Shown here piece after piece: positions 8,238 through 16,660 of a DNA stretch of 64,000 nucleotides (its first letter is position 1; each line of letters starts with the position of its first letter). The DNA comes from Nicoletella semolina. GTDB taxonomy: Bacteria > Pseudomonadota > Gammaproteobacteria > Enterobacterales > Pasteurellaceae. The position numbers and the translations under genes are program-made. Location of the stretch: positions 62,001 to 126,000 of the forward strand of contig NZ_SLXJ01000002.1 of NCBI RefSeq assembly GCF_004345745.1, in the 5' to 3' direction. The notes under the pieces are model-generated. The model ran no database searches, was not told the DNA's origin, and saw nothing but the letters and a program-made list of their open reading frames with translations.

Positions 8238-9734
8238 ATGACGTTTAATGTGGACAGCTATCTTGAATATTTTCTTACATTATTGGGTTGGATAATCAAC
8301 AATGGTTTATTTGGATTGCTGGTCAGTACAGGCTTATTTATTGCTCCTTTAATTGGTGTACTGATCAAAACGTGGTTAGAGGTGAAAAAGCAAGGGGCAG
8401 ATGAGGGAAACAAAGGCGAATTGCTGATTGATTGGCTAGGCATGCAATTTTTTCCTGCAATGCTGGTGATTGTGATCACCCTTGCCCCAATGTTACCGAT
8501 TTCGCTCAATAATATGGCTTACAATGTGGAGCAATCGAAGCATTGTGGCTATAAAGTGCCATTAGCCCCTGAAAGAACAGGTTATGCCAATATGGTGAGT
8601 GAATTTGCCGATAAACAAGCCAAAGTGCCCTTGTTGTGGGGCTTGATGCACGCGGTGAATAAAGGGATTTTACACGGTGCGGTTTCAACCATTCCTTGTA
8701 AGCCTGATTTGCGTCAAATCCGTTTTGAAGTGCAACACGAAAAAATTAACAACCCCGCACTGCTGACCGAAGTCCGTCAATTTGTGCAGCAATGTTATTT
8801 GCCTGCTCGTCGTAAAGTGTTGGATAGCCAAGTAGCAATGAATGCCGCACAAGCTAGAGAGGTAAGCTGGCTTGGCGGGAAAATTTTAGTGAATAATAGT
8901 GAACTTTATCCTCGTTATCGTGCGATGCAACCGATGCAACGTTGGGCTTATGACCCTAACCGCGATCAGGGATTACCCAATACGGGCGAGGGCGGTTTCC
9001 CTCATTGCGATGAATGGTGGGCAGATAGCCAAGTGGGGCTAAAAGATATGCTACTTACGGATATGCGGCAAAACCTATCGGTGAAATTAGGCGAGTTGTT
9101 TACTGATGCAAATATTCAAGATGAGGCGTTACTTCGCACCTTATTACGCCCTGAAAATATTAATATCTCAAGGGGGAAAGCCTATGAGGGGTACGGCGGT
9201 AGTTTAGATTCTACGCTAACCAATAATGTTTCTTCTGTGGTATCCGCATTGGGGATTACTGCGGGCAGCCTTGCTGCTTACCCTGGTTTTGATGCAATGC
9301 GTAATGCGTTGCCTATGATCCAAGCCTTGCTGATTATGGCAGTCATTATTTTAACGCCGATTGTCATTATATTTAGTGGGTATTCCTTAAAAGCGATTGT
9401 AACGTTGATGTTTGTGCAGTTTGCATTAGTGACCGTGTCATTTTGGTGGGAGCTAGCACGTTGGTTGGATTCGTTTCTGATTAGCATTTTGTATAATTCC
9501 CCTAGTCATCAATCAGAAATTAGTTGGGCGTTTCTCCAAAATAGCCGTGATGATGTGATTATGAGCTTTGTGTTAGGGGTAATGTTTTTGGTTTTGCCTG
9601 GGGTTTGGGTTACGGCAATGTCTTGGGCTGGAGTAGGGCTAGGAAATTTGGCGAGTCATTTTGCTAATTCATCGAAACAGGTTCAAGCTAGTGGTTCTGA
9701 GGGGACAAAACTACTAAAACCTAAGACTAAATAA
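8238..9734 (+). CDS. TraG N-terminal-like conjugal transfer protein
   Basis: A 498-residue polytopic membrane protein: hydrophobic segments near residues 12-45 and 75-95, a long extracytoplasmic Cys-containing middle region, then a strongly hydrophobic cluster in the last 170 residues. This is the TraG_N layout (PF07916), a late gene of G-type ICE transfer loci implicated in mating-pair stabilisation. The start at 8238 follows GGAGG by seven bases; an earlier in-frame ATG lies inside the previous gene and lacks a site. It is the last gene of the plus-strand block. Confidence 0.82.
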   Translation: MTFNVDSYLEYFLTLLGWIINNGLFGLLVSTGLFIAPLIGVLIKTWLEVKKQGADEGNKGELLIDWLGMQFFPAMLVIVITLAPMLPISLNNMAYNVEQSKHCGYKVPLAPERTGYANMVSEFADKQAKVPLLWGLMHAVNKGILHGAVSTIPCKPDLRQIRFEVQHEKINNPALLTEVRQFVQQCYLPARRKVLDSQVAMNAAQAREVSWLGGKILVNNSELYPRYRAMQPMQRWAYDPNRDQGLPNTGEGGFPHCDEWWADSQVGLKDMLLTDMRQNLSVKLGELFTDANIQDEALLRTLLRPENINISRGKAYEGYGGSLDSTLTNNVSSVVSALGITAGSLAAYPGFDAMRNALPMIQALLIMAVIILTPIVIIFSGYSLKAIVTLMFVQFALVTVSFWWELARWLDSFLISILYNSPSHQSEISWAFLQNSRDDVIMSFVLGVMFLVLPGVWVTAMSWAGVGLGNLASHFANSSKQVQASGSEGTKLLKPKTK

Positions 9735-9738
9735 TCTA

Positions 9739-9764
9739 AAAAAGAGCGAATTAGCTCTTTTTTA
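9739..9764. terminator. Bidirectional factor-independent terminator
   Basis: A perfect 10-bp stem (AAAAAAGAGC at 9739-9748 with GCTCTTTTTT at 9755-9764) around a 6-base loop lies right after the TraG-like gene. It has A-runs and T-runs on both sides, so it can stop the plus-strand T4SS operon and the convergent minus-strand block. Confidence 0.9.
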
Positions 9765-9791
9765 GAACTTAATAAGATAAATTTACAGATA

Positions 9792-10136
9792 TCAATCATG
9801 GAGTTTTATGTCGTTACTATCGTAGTAACCGTAACCAGAGTGCCCCACTCTATACCCTTCATCTAGACTGTAATCAAACTCATATTTATTGCTGTTATCA
9901 TTATTTGATAGTATTTCACCTAAGAAATTTCTCACTTCTTTTGGGAGAAACACGAAGGCAATAATTAAAGCGAAGACAACTATCAGTGTAGTTAAGTAGT
10001 AGAATAATGTAAAGAGCAAAACAGAAATGCCGAGAATGATAACCGCTTTAAGCCATTTAGACACCTGCCAGCATTTAAATTTGTTAATCACATTTTCTGT
10101 CTTATCAACGAATTTCGCAAAACCTGTCATTTTCAT
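9792..10136 (-). CDS. Hypothetical membrane protein
   Basis: A 114-residue protein with a hydrophobic stretch of about 38 residues in its middle (two tight helices) and a polar, Tyr/Gly/Asp-rich C-terminus. Not recognised. It is the last gene of the minus-strand block, 12 bases below the preceding gene's stop, and faces the TraG-like gene across the shared terminator. GGAGG lies upstream of the start. It is probably accessory cargo carried between the two T4SS blocks. Confidence 0.7.
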   Translation of the reverse strand: MKMTGFAKFVDKTENVINKFKCWQVSKWLKAVIILGISVLLFTLFYYLTTLIVVFALIIAFVFLPKEVRNFLGEILSNNDNSNKYEFDYSLDEGYRVGHSGYGYYDSNDIKLHD

Positions 10137-10148
10137 TTTTGCCTCCCG

Positions 10149-10829
10149 TTATTGGACGTTATCCATTAATTTTTTTGAATAAATAATTTTATTATCTTTA
10201 TCTTTAAGAGTATAACTGAGAACCGTTCCTGTTAAATTGTCTAGTCCATCGGCAGAATTAAACTGAATATTTACAGATAATACTATGTTTCTATTAATAT
10301 TACCAAATTGATCTTTTCTGTGTTGTATAAATTTTTTGGCTTCTGCTTTAGGCATTTGAATACCGTCAATTACTTCTGGGTTAGATACATAAAGATTGAT
10401 TCGTCTTGGTAAAGTTTTGGTATAGTGAGTAATTAGCCCCCCATCTATATATAAATGACCATTCATTAACGGTTGATAAGTAAACTGATTTTTTTCAAAA
10501 TCATACTCGCCAAATTGAGTATCAACTAAAATCGTAAACTCAGGGGAGAGCGGTGCTTTTTCTACCAAGGTTTTCAGTTTTTTCCCAGCTTCTTCCACTT
10601 TATCTTGGAATTCAAATTCATCATTCTTATACTTATGGTAAGTCGGTTTATCACTATATAGCAGCCACTCTTCAGCAAGTGGTTTAAAATCTGTGATATT
10701 ATTTAAACGCAATGACTCAATCAATATATTGTCATAATTAAATTTTTTTACTGCAGCAAAAGTTGAAAGGGGGATGAGTAAAAAAGTTCCGATAACTAAT
10801 AAGGCTAATTTTTTGGCAAAGAAAAACAT
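10149..10829 (-). CDS. Hypothetical exported protein
   Basis: A 226-residue protein with a clear signal peptide (basic start, hydrophobic core, cleavage near TFA-A at about residue 25). The mature part is polar with no membrane segment or lipobox, so a periplasmic location is expected. Not recognised. AAGGAG lies before the start. It pairs with the 114-residue membrane protein downstream (12-base gap), suggesting a two-gene unit. Lower GC than the T4SS genes suggests cargo. Confidence 0.7.
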   Translation of the reverse strand: MFFFAKKLALLVIGTFLLIPLSTFAAVKKFNYDNILIESLRLNNITDFKPLAEEWLLYSDKPTYHKYKNDEFEFQDKVEEAGKKLKTLVEKAPLSPEFTILVDTQFGEYDFEKNQFTYQPLMNGHLYIDGGLITHYTKTLPRRINLYVSNPEVIDGIQMPKAEAKKFIQHRKDQFGNINRNIVLSVNIQFNSADGLDNLTGTVLSYTLKDKDNKIIYSKKLMDNVQ

Positions 10830-10905
10830 TTATGTCTCCTTGGTTAATGATAAGTGGTGAGGTTGATTGTATGGTTTAAACGCTATCTATAGAGAAATTT
10901 ACAAT

Positions 10906-11313
10906 TTATATTTCTTTAGTCCAATCAACAACTTTTAACCCTTCTACTTTTGAAAACTCTTTAATATTATTTGTTACGATAGTTAAGCCTAAACTTCTTG
11001 CATGGCCTGCAATCATAGCATCGTATGGACCAATAGGTTGCCCTTGCTTAGCTAATTCTGCTCTTATTTGCCCACTATGGTATGCAGCCCTTTCATCATA
11101 ATTTAGAATAGTCAATCTTGAGCAAAAAGACTCAATAACGGATAAGTTATGAGCTACTTTGGCACTTTTTTCTGCACCATAGATGAGTTCCATTAGGACT
11201 ATTGAACTCATACAAATCATAGTCTGATTTTCATTAAATAGAGGTAACATATGCACAGGTTTGTTTTTTATCGTAAAAATCGCGATATTAGTATCTAGCA
11301 TATACTTTAGCAT
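10906..11313 (-). CDS. vapC: VapC-family PIN-domain toxin
   Basis: A 135-residue PIN-domain endoribonuclease. Visible PIN features are the N-terminal LDTN with the first catalytic Asp, a central Glu (MELIYG), the YDAMIAGHA segment with a later acidic residue, and the TNN motif near the C-terminus. VapC toxins cleave RNA such as initiator tRNA and are held by VapB. Its ATG overlaps the stop of the upstream antitoxin gene (TAATG), the standard coupled layout. The length matches Haemophilus-type VapC. It may stabilise the ICE. Confidence 0.93.
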   Translation of the reverse strand: MLKYMLDTNIAIFTIKNKPVHMLPLFNENQTMICMSSIVLMELIYGAEKSAKVAHNLSVIESFCSRLTILNYDERAAYHSGQIRAELAKQGQPIGPYDAMIAGHARSLGLTIVTNNIKEFSKVEGLKVVDWTKEI

Positions 11314-11552
11314 TAGAACGATTCTCTTTCTTGCATCTGTGGTTGTTCTCTATCAAGCATAAAATCATCTGATACGGTATGCACATCATTAAACCAACTA
11401 TCCCAAACTTTATTGATTGGAGTGATAATACGAGTATTGCCCTGAACAATAATATTTACATTTTTTATTTTTTCGGGCAATTCTGCAGTTTTAGGGATTC
11501 TAATTGCCTGACTTTTATTGTTCATAAAAATAGTTGCGGTTACTATACTCAT
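11313..11552 (-). CDS. vapB: VapB-type antitoxin
   Basis: A 79-residue protein beginning MSIVTATIFMNNKSQAIRI, an AbrB/SpoVT swapped-hairpin DNA-binding fold of the kind that pairs with VapC; the NKSQAIRIPK segment is typical. The start at 11552 is chosen because AGGAG lies seven bases upstream; a longer frame has none. The acidic/Gln-rich C-terminus (residues about 55-79) would wrap the toxin. Antitoxin-first order with a one-base overlap to vapC; AbrB-type antitoxins usually repress their own promoter. Confidence 0.92.
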   Translation of the reverse strand: MSIVTATIFMNNKSQAIRIPKTAELPEKIKNVNIIVQGNTRIITPINKVWDSWFNDVHTVSDDFMLDREQPQMQERESF

Positions 11553-11689
11553 ACTAATCTCCTGCTTGTATATGATTTTTGTATATACTATGCGATGTGT
11601 AATGTATTGTAAAGTAAAAAGCACATAATTTAGACAAATTTAATTATGTGCTTTTATTATTTAGTGTTGTTATTTTCTACATGCTGCTT

Positions 11690-12124
11690 TTAAAGACCTG
11701 TTCGCCGAATCTGTGTTGAAGCGAAGTTTTGTTTAATCGCTTTTTTTACATTACATTCGATAGAGTCGTCATATTGCCCATTCTTGTAAATGTCAACGCT
11801 AGGGTTGTCAATCGTGTTGGTACCTCTACCTTGAAGAAAACCAACACGGTAAGAAATTCCGTTATTTTTAAGTTCCATTACATTCGTAATAAATCCTGAA
11901 CCTACTGAAATTTCAGAGTTTTCATTGGCAATAACTTGTTTGATTGGATTTTTAAAGCTAAGTTGGCCATAGCTGTATTCATAATCATTGCCAACTTTTT
12001 TCACCATGATGGGTTTACCATCTGTTGCTGTGCAAGAAAAAATAATATTGCTATTATTTGCCGCAAATGCCGTAGTAGAAAAAAAGGCAGCTAAAATGAT
12101 ACTTGAAAAAAGAGATTTACGCAT
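11690..12124 (-). CDS. Hypothetical exported protein
   Basis: A 144-residue protein with a signal peptide (cleavage near AFA-AN, about residue 21) and two Cys residues in the mature part that could form a disulfide. No known domain is recognised. GGAG lies six bases before the start. It sits between the vapBC module and the TIGR03755-like gene, on the same strand as both. A small disulfide-bonded periplasmic or surface protein is the most that can be said. Confidence 0.7.
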   Translation of the reverse strand: MRKSLFSSIILAAFFSTTAFAANNSNIIFSCTATDGKPIMVKKVGNDYEYSYGQLSFKNPIKQVIANENSEISVGSGFITNVMELKNNGISYRVGFLQGRGTNTIDNPSVDIYKNGQYDDSIECNVKKAIKQNFASTQIRRTGL

Positions 12125-12188
12125 AAAAAACTCCTATTGTCTGTGTGTTAATAATGTACCAATGAATGATTAAAAATGCGACTATTTT

Positions 12189-14198
12189 TTAATTTGTTCT
12201 ATTCATTACATAATCAGCTTCTTGATTTCGGCGTCGAGCATTTATTCCACCGTTATCAACTTGACGTCTTCTGATTGCGTTAGCTAATGCTGTCATATCT
12301 CCTGTATTTGCTGAAACATTCGCTGCTTTTACAACTGATTCTAATTTAGTCAGAGAGCCGTAATTATAAGCCATTGAGATTAAAGCTGCTTGTGCATTTG
12401 GGGGTAATTTATCCCAAGTTGCTGCGGAGACATTTTTTCTTGCAATATTTGCAAACTCTTGGGTTCTTCGTGTTAAATCTCGTTCCGCATCTTCCCGAGT
12501 TACTGTCATTCCAGGTTGGACTTTGATCACTGTACCATCCGCTTTGGTAATAGTGTCTGAGCCGTAGCCTAGGCGATGGGCATTGACGTCCCAATCTGCT
12601 TTACCAATGAATCCCTCAAACTTTCTTAATAACCCTGTTGCTTGATCAAGGGAGGAGCCACTAATGGGGGTGATAGGCTTATAATTACCTGAATTATTTC
12701 CTCCTTGACGACTGCCCGTATTATAAGGTGGTCTGTAAGATATTGTATTGTTTGTCATAGGAATATCCAGAGCAATATTGTGGCGAGGTAAGGAAATATC
12801 GCTTGCCTCTATATGATCTTCGGTATTTGGCGTGCCGTAAACTAAATCATTCGCACGTTTGTCCACGCTGTCATAGCTATTTCCATGATTACCTACATTG
12901 GCTTCACGATTGAGTTTGTTTTGAATCACCACAGAAGCCGTATTGCTAGTGATCATCTTTTGCATATCCATTTCAAGTTTTACTTGAGAAATTTCTAAAT
13001 CAATTTTATTTAAGGCTTTTTCTAGCTCCTGTTGTGCATTTTGATCGGCGGCCACATAAGGCTCTCGCATTCCCGCAAGTATTGCTCGGCGCGCTAATAG
13101 CATTTTTTCCATCACTTTGGCGGTGGCAATTTCTGCAGATAAACGCTGACTGAGAACCTCTACATCAGGATCTTCGCGTAAGGCTTCAATTAACCCCCGG
13201 GTAACAGGGATAGTATTTGAACTGAGTTCGACTAATATTTCTTTACTTGGTGTATCCATATTTAGCACTTGTTCAAGTTTTTCTATGGTTTGGATATTTT
13301 CTTCTTCAATAGCTGGACCAAGCCCTGTACCTGCTCTTGAACTCGTTTGGGGACCGCAATCTGCTGTACAGGTGGAGATGGACTGCTCACCAATGATTCT
13401 TGTTAGGAACTCTGAGAGTTTTTGTGGTGAGTCGAAAGTTTGACAGAGAGCTCCCGTACACGCTTTTCCTGTAAGTTGGCTGGCATCTAAAGCTTGGCGA
13501 TTTTGTAATAAGTTATATCCTGCTTTAGAGACATCTTCGATGAGTTTAATTTGCTTTTGATATTCGCCCCCTCGCTTTTCACCGCCAACCCATTCTTTTC
13601 CTTTTTTACCTTTATTCTCTTCTGAGCTCTTTTGTGCTTTTTGCGCATCTGGCTCGGTCGCTACGATATCTTTATAGTTTTCCAAGTCGGCGGATTTTGC
13701 CCAGCGACCATTTAGCGTATAGTCAGCAAGTTGTTTAGACATCGCTTCACAGCTGGTTTTTAGACGGTTGAAGTCAATGCGGCCTTGATAAACTCCATTT
13801 GTTAGAAGATCATAGAGTTGAGGATTGGCACGCTGGATAACCATGGCAGGCAAGCTTGCGACAGCGCCTTTAGCAGATTCAATAACATTGCCCATTAAAT
13901 CTTTAAAGCCTTCTGTCAGGCCATTTAATTGGTTTTTTACTGTTGTCTTAATATCAAAATTACCGCACATTAAGTTAGCTTTCCAACCAATCCCAAACTC
14001 AATCGCTTTTAGCGATTTTGCGCGAGTAGGTGGCGTCATATAGCCTGAACCACCGCCGATTTGATAGTAAATTTGGTCTGATAAGACAGAGTCTGATTTA
14101 TTAAATTGAACTTTATCTAACAGTGAGTCATCAGCGTAAATGGATGAAGTACTGAGTGCTAAAAGGACTGCAATACTCACTTTATTGAGTTGTTTCAT
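12189..14198 (-). CDS. TIGR03755-like T4SS protein fused to a GH24 lysozyme domain
   Basis: A 669-residue exported protein (signal peptide ending near residue 22). Residues about 23-470 match the layout of TIGR03755 ICE proteins: Cys-containing N-terminal part, then long amphipathic helices. After a Gly/Asn/Ser-rich linker (about 480-520), residues 523-669 form a phage-type lysozyme / muramidase (GH24): KFEG with the catalytic Glu near 528, the WDVN...LGYGSDTIT segment, and the MAYNYGS helix. The fused enzyme could open peptidoglycan for the channel, replacing a separate VirB1-type hydrolase. The start overlaps the TIGR03756-like stop by four bases. Confidence 0.85.
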   Translation of the reverse strand: MKQLNKVSIAVLLALSTSSIYADDSLLDKVQFNKSDSVLSDQIYYQIGGGSGYMTPPTRAKSLKAIEFGIGWKANLMCGNFDIKTTVKNQLNGLTEGFKDLMGNVIESAKGAVASLPAMVIQRANPQLYDLLTNGVYQGRIDFNRLKTSCEAMSKQLADYTLNGRWAKSADLENYKDIVATEPDAQKAQKSSEENKGKKGKEWVGGEKRGGEYQKQIKLIEDVSKAGYNLLQNRQALDASQLTGKACTGALCQTFDSPQKLSEFLTRIIGEQSISTCTADCGPQTSSRAGTGLGPAIEEENIQTIEKLEQVLNMDTPSKEILVELSSNTIPVTRGLIEALREDPDVEVLSQRLSAEIATAKVMEKMLLARRAILAGMREPYVAADQNAQQELEKALNKIDLEISQVKLEMDMQKMITSNTASVVIQNKLNREANVGNHGNSYDSVDKRANDLVYGTPNTEDHIEASDISLPRHNIALDIPMTNNTISYRPPYNTGSRQGGNNSGNYKPITPISGSSLDQATGLLRKFEGFIGKADWDVNAHRLGYGSDTITKADGTVIKVQPGMTVTREDAERDLTRRTQEFANIARKNVSAATWDKLPPNAQAALISMAYNYGSLTKLESVVKAANVSANTGDMTALANAIRRRQVDNGGINARRRNQEADYVMNRTN

Positions 14199-15136
14199 TG
14201 TATTTCCTTTTCTTCGTTATCGTTGTACCAATCAATACTATAGAGAAAGGTTTGGCCGCGACGTTTACAGCATTTATAAGGACGCCATAATGCCCAGGCA
14301 TAATTCCCTTTTTCAGATAACATTGTGGGCGGGGTATCGGGGAATGCGCTACACGATTGTTGCGTTTCAGGGAAGAGTTGTTGCCATTTGTGGTTTTTAG
14401 CATTGCCTTCTTTTACCGGCTTTGGATACCAAGTACCTGCACCGCCCGTTCTGGCCGCAGGTTGATAAATATGTAATTGCCCCATACGAGTAACAATATC
14501 TGCAACACGCTGTGCAATAACCGCTGAAGCCTTGTAATCATGAACTTGAGTAACAGCACCGCTACGAGGGAAAATATTTCCCCACATCTCAGCACTAGAA
14601 CGCACTTCTCGCATTCCCGGTGTGAATGCTTCCGGATAGAACATTTCAGGTAAATTTTTTGTCCAAGCAAAATAGTCTAGGCTGCTTAGGAAATAAGGCA
14701 TAAAAGAGGTCGTCTGGCTTTGACAGTAGTAGCCAGTATTATTTAACATACTGGATATAGCGCCTTGTGGATGCCCAATGGCAGTTGCGTTTTTAAAGTT
14801 AAACTGGCTGTAATTTTTTTGTGGAGAGCGATACTCACCGCCTTTGACCCCTTGAGACATCACATTCATTTCTGACCACGGATTTTGCCCATCGTGGTTA
14901 TAGGCTGAAATCACCATTTCAGGTAAAAAGTGGCGTACTTTTGTTGAGGTGCGAACTTTGCAGCCAAAATAAGTGCAGAAGAGCCAAAAACAGGTCCCTA
15001 CCACCTTGTATTCTAAGCAGCTAGTTGAAGCACTTGATGCCATAATGGTTGCGGTATTGATCTCACCTTGTACCGTTGTCGTAAAGGCAAGTGCGGTACA
15101 AAGTGCGGTCAGTTTTTGAGGGCATTTTTTTATCAT
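14195..15136 (-). CDS. TIGR03756-like T4SS protein, TraU-like
   Basis: A 313-residue exported protein (signal peptide ending near residue 24), rich in Cys, Trp and Tyr, as expected of TraU-like periplasmic proteins that need disulfide bonds. Order and size match TIGR03756, which in G-type ICEs lies between TIGR03757 and TIGR03755, as here. F-type TraU is needed for mating-pair formation. Two uptake words (15089-15097 and 15101-15109) lie in its signal-peptide region. It starts one base after the upstream stop. Confidence 0.87.
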   Translation of the reverse strand: MIKKCPQKLTALCTALAFTTTVQGEINTATIMASSASTSCLEYKVVGTCFWLFCTYFGCKVRTSTKVRHFLPEMVISAYNHDGQNPWSEMNVMSQGVKGGEYRSPQKNYSQFNFKNATAIGHPQGAISSMLNNTGYYCQSQTTSFMPYFLSSLDYFAWTKNLPEMFYPEAFTPGMREVRSSAEMWGNIFPRSGAVTQVHDYKASAVIAQRVADIVTRMGQLHIYQPAARTGGAGTWYPKPVKEGNAKNHKWQQLFPETQQSCSAFPDTPPTMLSEKGNYAWALWRPYKCCKRRGQTFLYSIDWYNDNEEKEIQ

Positions 15137-15137
15137 C

Positions 15138-15575
15138 TTATTTCTCCCCTTTTTGCTGTATCCATTGTTCCCAAAGTGTTATTGCCTGTTGCACATCATT
15201 TACCCCATAAACCACCGCTTGACCAAATTGCGGGCTGTCAAATAACACTGCAGGCACTTTGCGAATACCCATTTGCCAGCCGATAATCACGCCTTGATAA
15301 GCCTGTTGTAATTCACGGATTTGGGGTTGGCTATCAGGACGTTGAAAGAAAGCTTTCGCTTGACTTTCCGCTTGTGTGGGATTGCTACTTAAGGTTTGGC
15401 TAAGCGCATCTTCCCATTGTTCGACACGGTCGATATGGTAAAGATGCTGAGCCAGTTGGGCATTTTGAATGGGGTAGGCTTGCGTGCTGAAAACCGTGAT
15501 ATTGACTTCGCTTGGAAGTTCAGCCCAAGCCGCTATGCTGATGCCTAAACATACAAGGAGCGTTCGCTTTATCAT
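15138..15575 (-). CDS. TIGR03757-like (DUF1525) T4SS protein, TrbC-like
   Basis: A 145-residue exported protein (signal peptide about residues 1-18). The mature part fits the DUF1525 / TIGR03757 family, whose place in F-type systems is taken by the thioredoxin-like TrbC; no CXXC is visible, so a redox role is unlikely. It is the first gene of the minus-strand T4SS block (TIGR03757-03756-03755), so its promoter must lie at about 15576-15700, back to back with the leader of the plus-strand genes. Confidence 0.85.
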   Translation of the reverse strand: MIKRTLLVCLGISIAAWAELPSEVNITVFSTQAYPIQNAQLAQHLYHIDRVEQWEDALSQTLSSNPTQAESQAKAFFQRPDSQPQIRELQQAYQGVIIGWQMGIRKVPAVLFDSPQFGQAVVYGVNDVQQAITLWEQWIQQKGEK

Positions 15576-15721
15576 GACCTTTTACCAAATGAAAGAGAAA
15601 TAGCCCAACCTTAGCGAACTTCCAAAATGAACTGAATAATTAATTCTCTTTGAAATAAAAACAATTATTGTGCAAAGAAACAGCAAAAAAGGATTTTTTT
15701 ATGGAAGTGAATTTTGTATGA

Positions 15722-15867
15722 TAAGGGCATTAAGTCAGCTACCTTGGTAGCCCTTAAAACGTTGCAGAACACCTGAAATAGCAACGGACTAGCCCGCGGT
15801 GGTAGTTGTGTTCATTGCCGAAATAACCTCAGCATTCTGAAAGAGGTTTCAGTGATTACACTGTGAA
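15722..15867 (+). promoter_or_regulatory. Multi-hairpin leader region, candidate structured RNA
   Basis: The 381-base gap between the divergent genes contains successive helices readable on the plus strand: TAAGGGC/GCCCTTA (15722-15728 with 15750-15756), alternative to a GCTAC-CTTG-GTAGC hairpin inside it (15738-15751); AACCTC/GAGGTT (15825-15830 with 15843-15848); and CAGTG-ATTA-CACTG (15850-15863). A TATGAT -10-like box lies at 15717-15722. It ends where the three-strand element of the next gene begins. Structure is seen in the sequence; transcription and function are inferred. Confidence 0.5.
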
Positions 15868-15890
15868 TGTGTCTTTTATCTCACCTGTTC

Positions 15891-15956
15891 AGGGAAAACT
15901 GTCCCTGCAGGGCATTTCTCCTTGAACCTATGTTTAACTTCAATGGAGAATGCATT
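15891..15956 (+). promoter_or_regulatory. Three-strand leader element, copy 1
   Basis: Strand 1 AGGGAAA (15891-15897) can pair with the end of strand 2 GCATTTCTCC (15912-15921, one bulge) around an inner CCC-TGCA-GGG hairpin (15903-15912). Strand 2 can instead pair with strand 3 GGAGAATGC (15945-15953), which contains the ribosome site of the gene at 15957. The same layout occurs before 16403, 17168 and 18074. Unlike those copies, strand 2 is not followed by a T-run. Confidence 0.6.
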
Positions 15957-16307
15957 ATGAGCAATTCACTTCCTTTCGATCCGTTTGGATCATCTCAACA
16001 ACCTGAAAAAGCCAAAAAATCTTTTTCCTACGTTTTAGGGCGGGGTTTAGGCAAAGCCGTGGTTTTTGCACGCAACAAATTATCAGGCGTGAGCCAAGCG
16101 GTTCATCATAGTATTGAAGATGATGTTCAGCGACGTTTGGCTGAGCAAGAAGCCTTTCACGAAATGTTGCAACAGCAACAGGAAATTTCCTATTGCGAAG
16201 AAATCGAAAAACTTAAGCGGCGTCATTTAAAAGTCGTTCTCTCAATGAGCTTAATTGGCTTATTAATGGGAGCCGTGTCCGCAGCTATCTTATTTTGGTA
16301 TTACTAA
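15957..16307 (+). CDS. Tail-anchored ICE hypothetical protein
   Basis: A 116-residue protein: a polar, helical N-terminal part (Gln/Glu-rich coiled stretch about residues 50-90) and one membrane segment at the C-terminus (about 93-115), so it is probably tail-anchored with its bulk in the cytoplasm. The start at 15957 is chosen because GGAG lies nine bases upstream, within the leader element; an in-frame ATG 90 bases earlier falls inside that structured leader. Not recognised. First of a run of small plus-strand ICE genes sharing leader elements. Confidence 0.75.
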   Translation: MSNSLPFDPFGSSQQPEKAKKSFSYVLGRGLGKAVVFARNKLSGVSQAVHHSIEDDVQRRLAEQEAFHEMLQQQQEISYCEEIEKLKRRHLKVVLSMSLIGLLMGAVSAAILFWYY

Positions 16308-16338
16308 ACTAACGTTTAGATAACCTTGCTACGTCCTT

Positions 16339-16402
16339 TGGGGAAACACATTGCTTCCCACAAGGAGGTTGTGTTTCCCCACTATTTTTAAGGAGAAACA
16401 CA
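16339..16402 (+). promoter_or_regulatory. Three-strand leader element, copy 2
   Basis: Strand 1 TGGGGAAACACA (16339-16350) pairs perfectly over 12 bp with strand 2 TGTGTTTCCCCA (16370-16381), enclosing an inner CTTCC/GGAGG pairing; TATTTTT follows, so this form looks like a terminator. Strand 2 can alternatively pair 10 of 11 positions with strand 3 GGAGAAACACA (16392-16402), which is the ribosome site directly before the ATG at 16403. The two pairings exclude each other. Confidence 0.75.
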
Positions 16403-16660
16403 ATGAGAGTGCAAATTTTACTCTCGGCAATTGGAGATTATATGCCGAAATATCAGCATCTTGATACGAAACCCCAGCAAGCCTTGATTGATGAAGTTAT
16501 TCAGCAAGCTAAGGCTGTTTGGGCTGCTCGCCAACCACAAGAAAGTGCGGTGCGATTTTTACAAAAAATGCCTGCTCAGAATGGTTCACATTTTCGTTTT
16601 TTAGAGGTGACTCAAAAAGACGAAAATACCTTGTTGGTTTCAGGAGGGCGAACAAGATGA
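16403..16660 (+). CDS. Small ICE hypothetical protein (85 aa)
   Basis: A soluble 85-residue protein, not recognised. The start at 16403 is supported by GGAG immediately upstream as part of the leader element; a second in-frame ATG at 16442 is possible. It contains an uptake word (16543-16551). The stop overlaps the next gene's start (ATGA), so it is translationally coupled to the membrane protein that follows. Confidence 0.7.
   Translation: MRVQILLSAIGDYMPKYQHLDTKPQQALIDEVIQQAKAVWAARQPQESAVRFLQKMPAQNGSHFRFLEVTQKDENTLLVSGGRTR

Noticed and set aside
12189-14198. Prophage endolysin
   Set aside because: The lysozyme domain is fused to an exported ICE transfer protein within a T4SS block and no phage genes are present.
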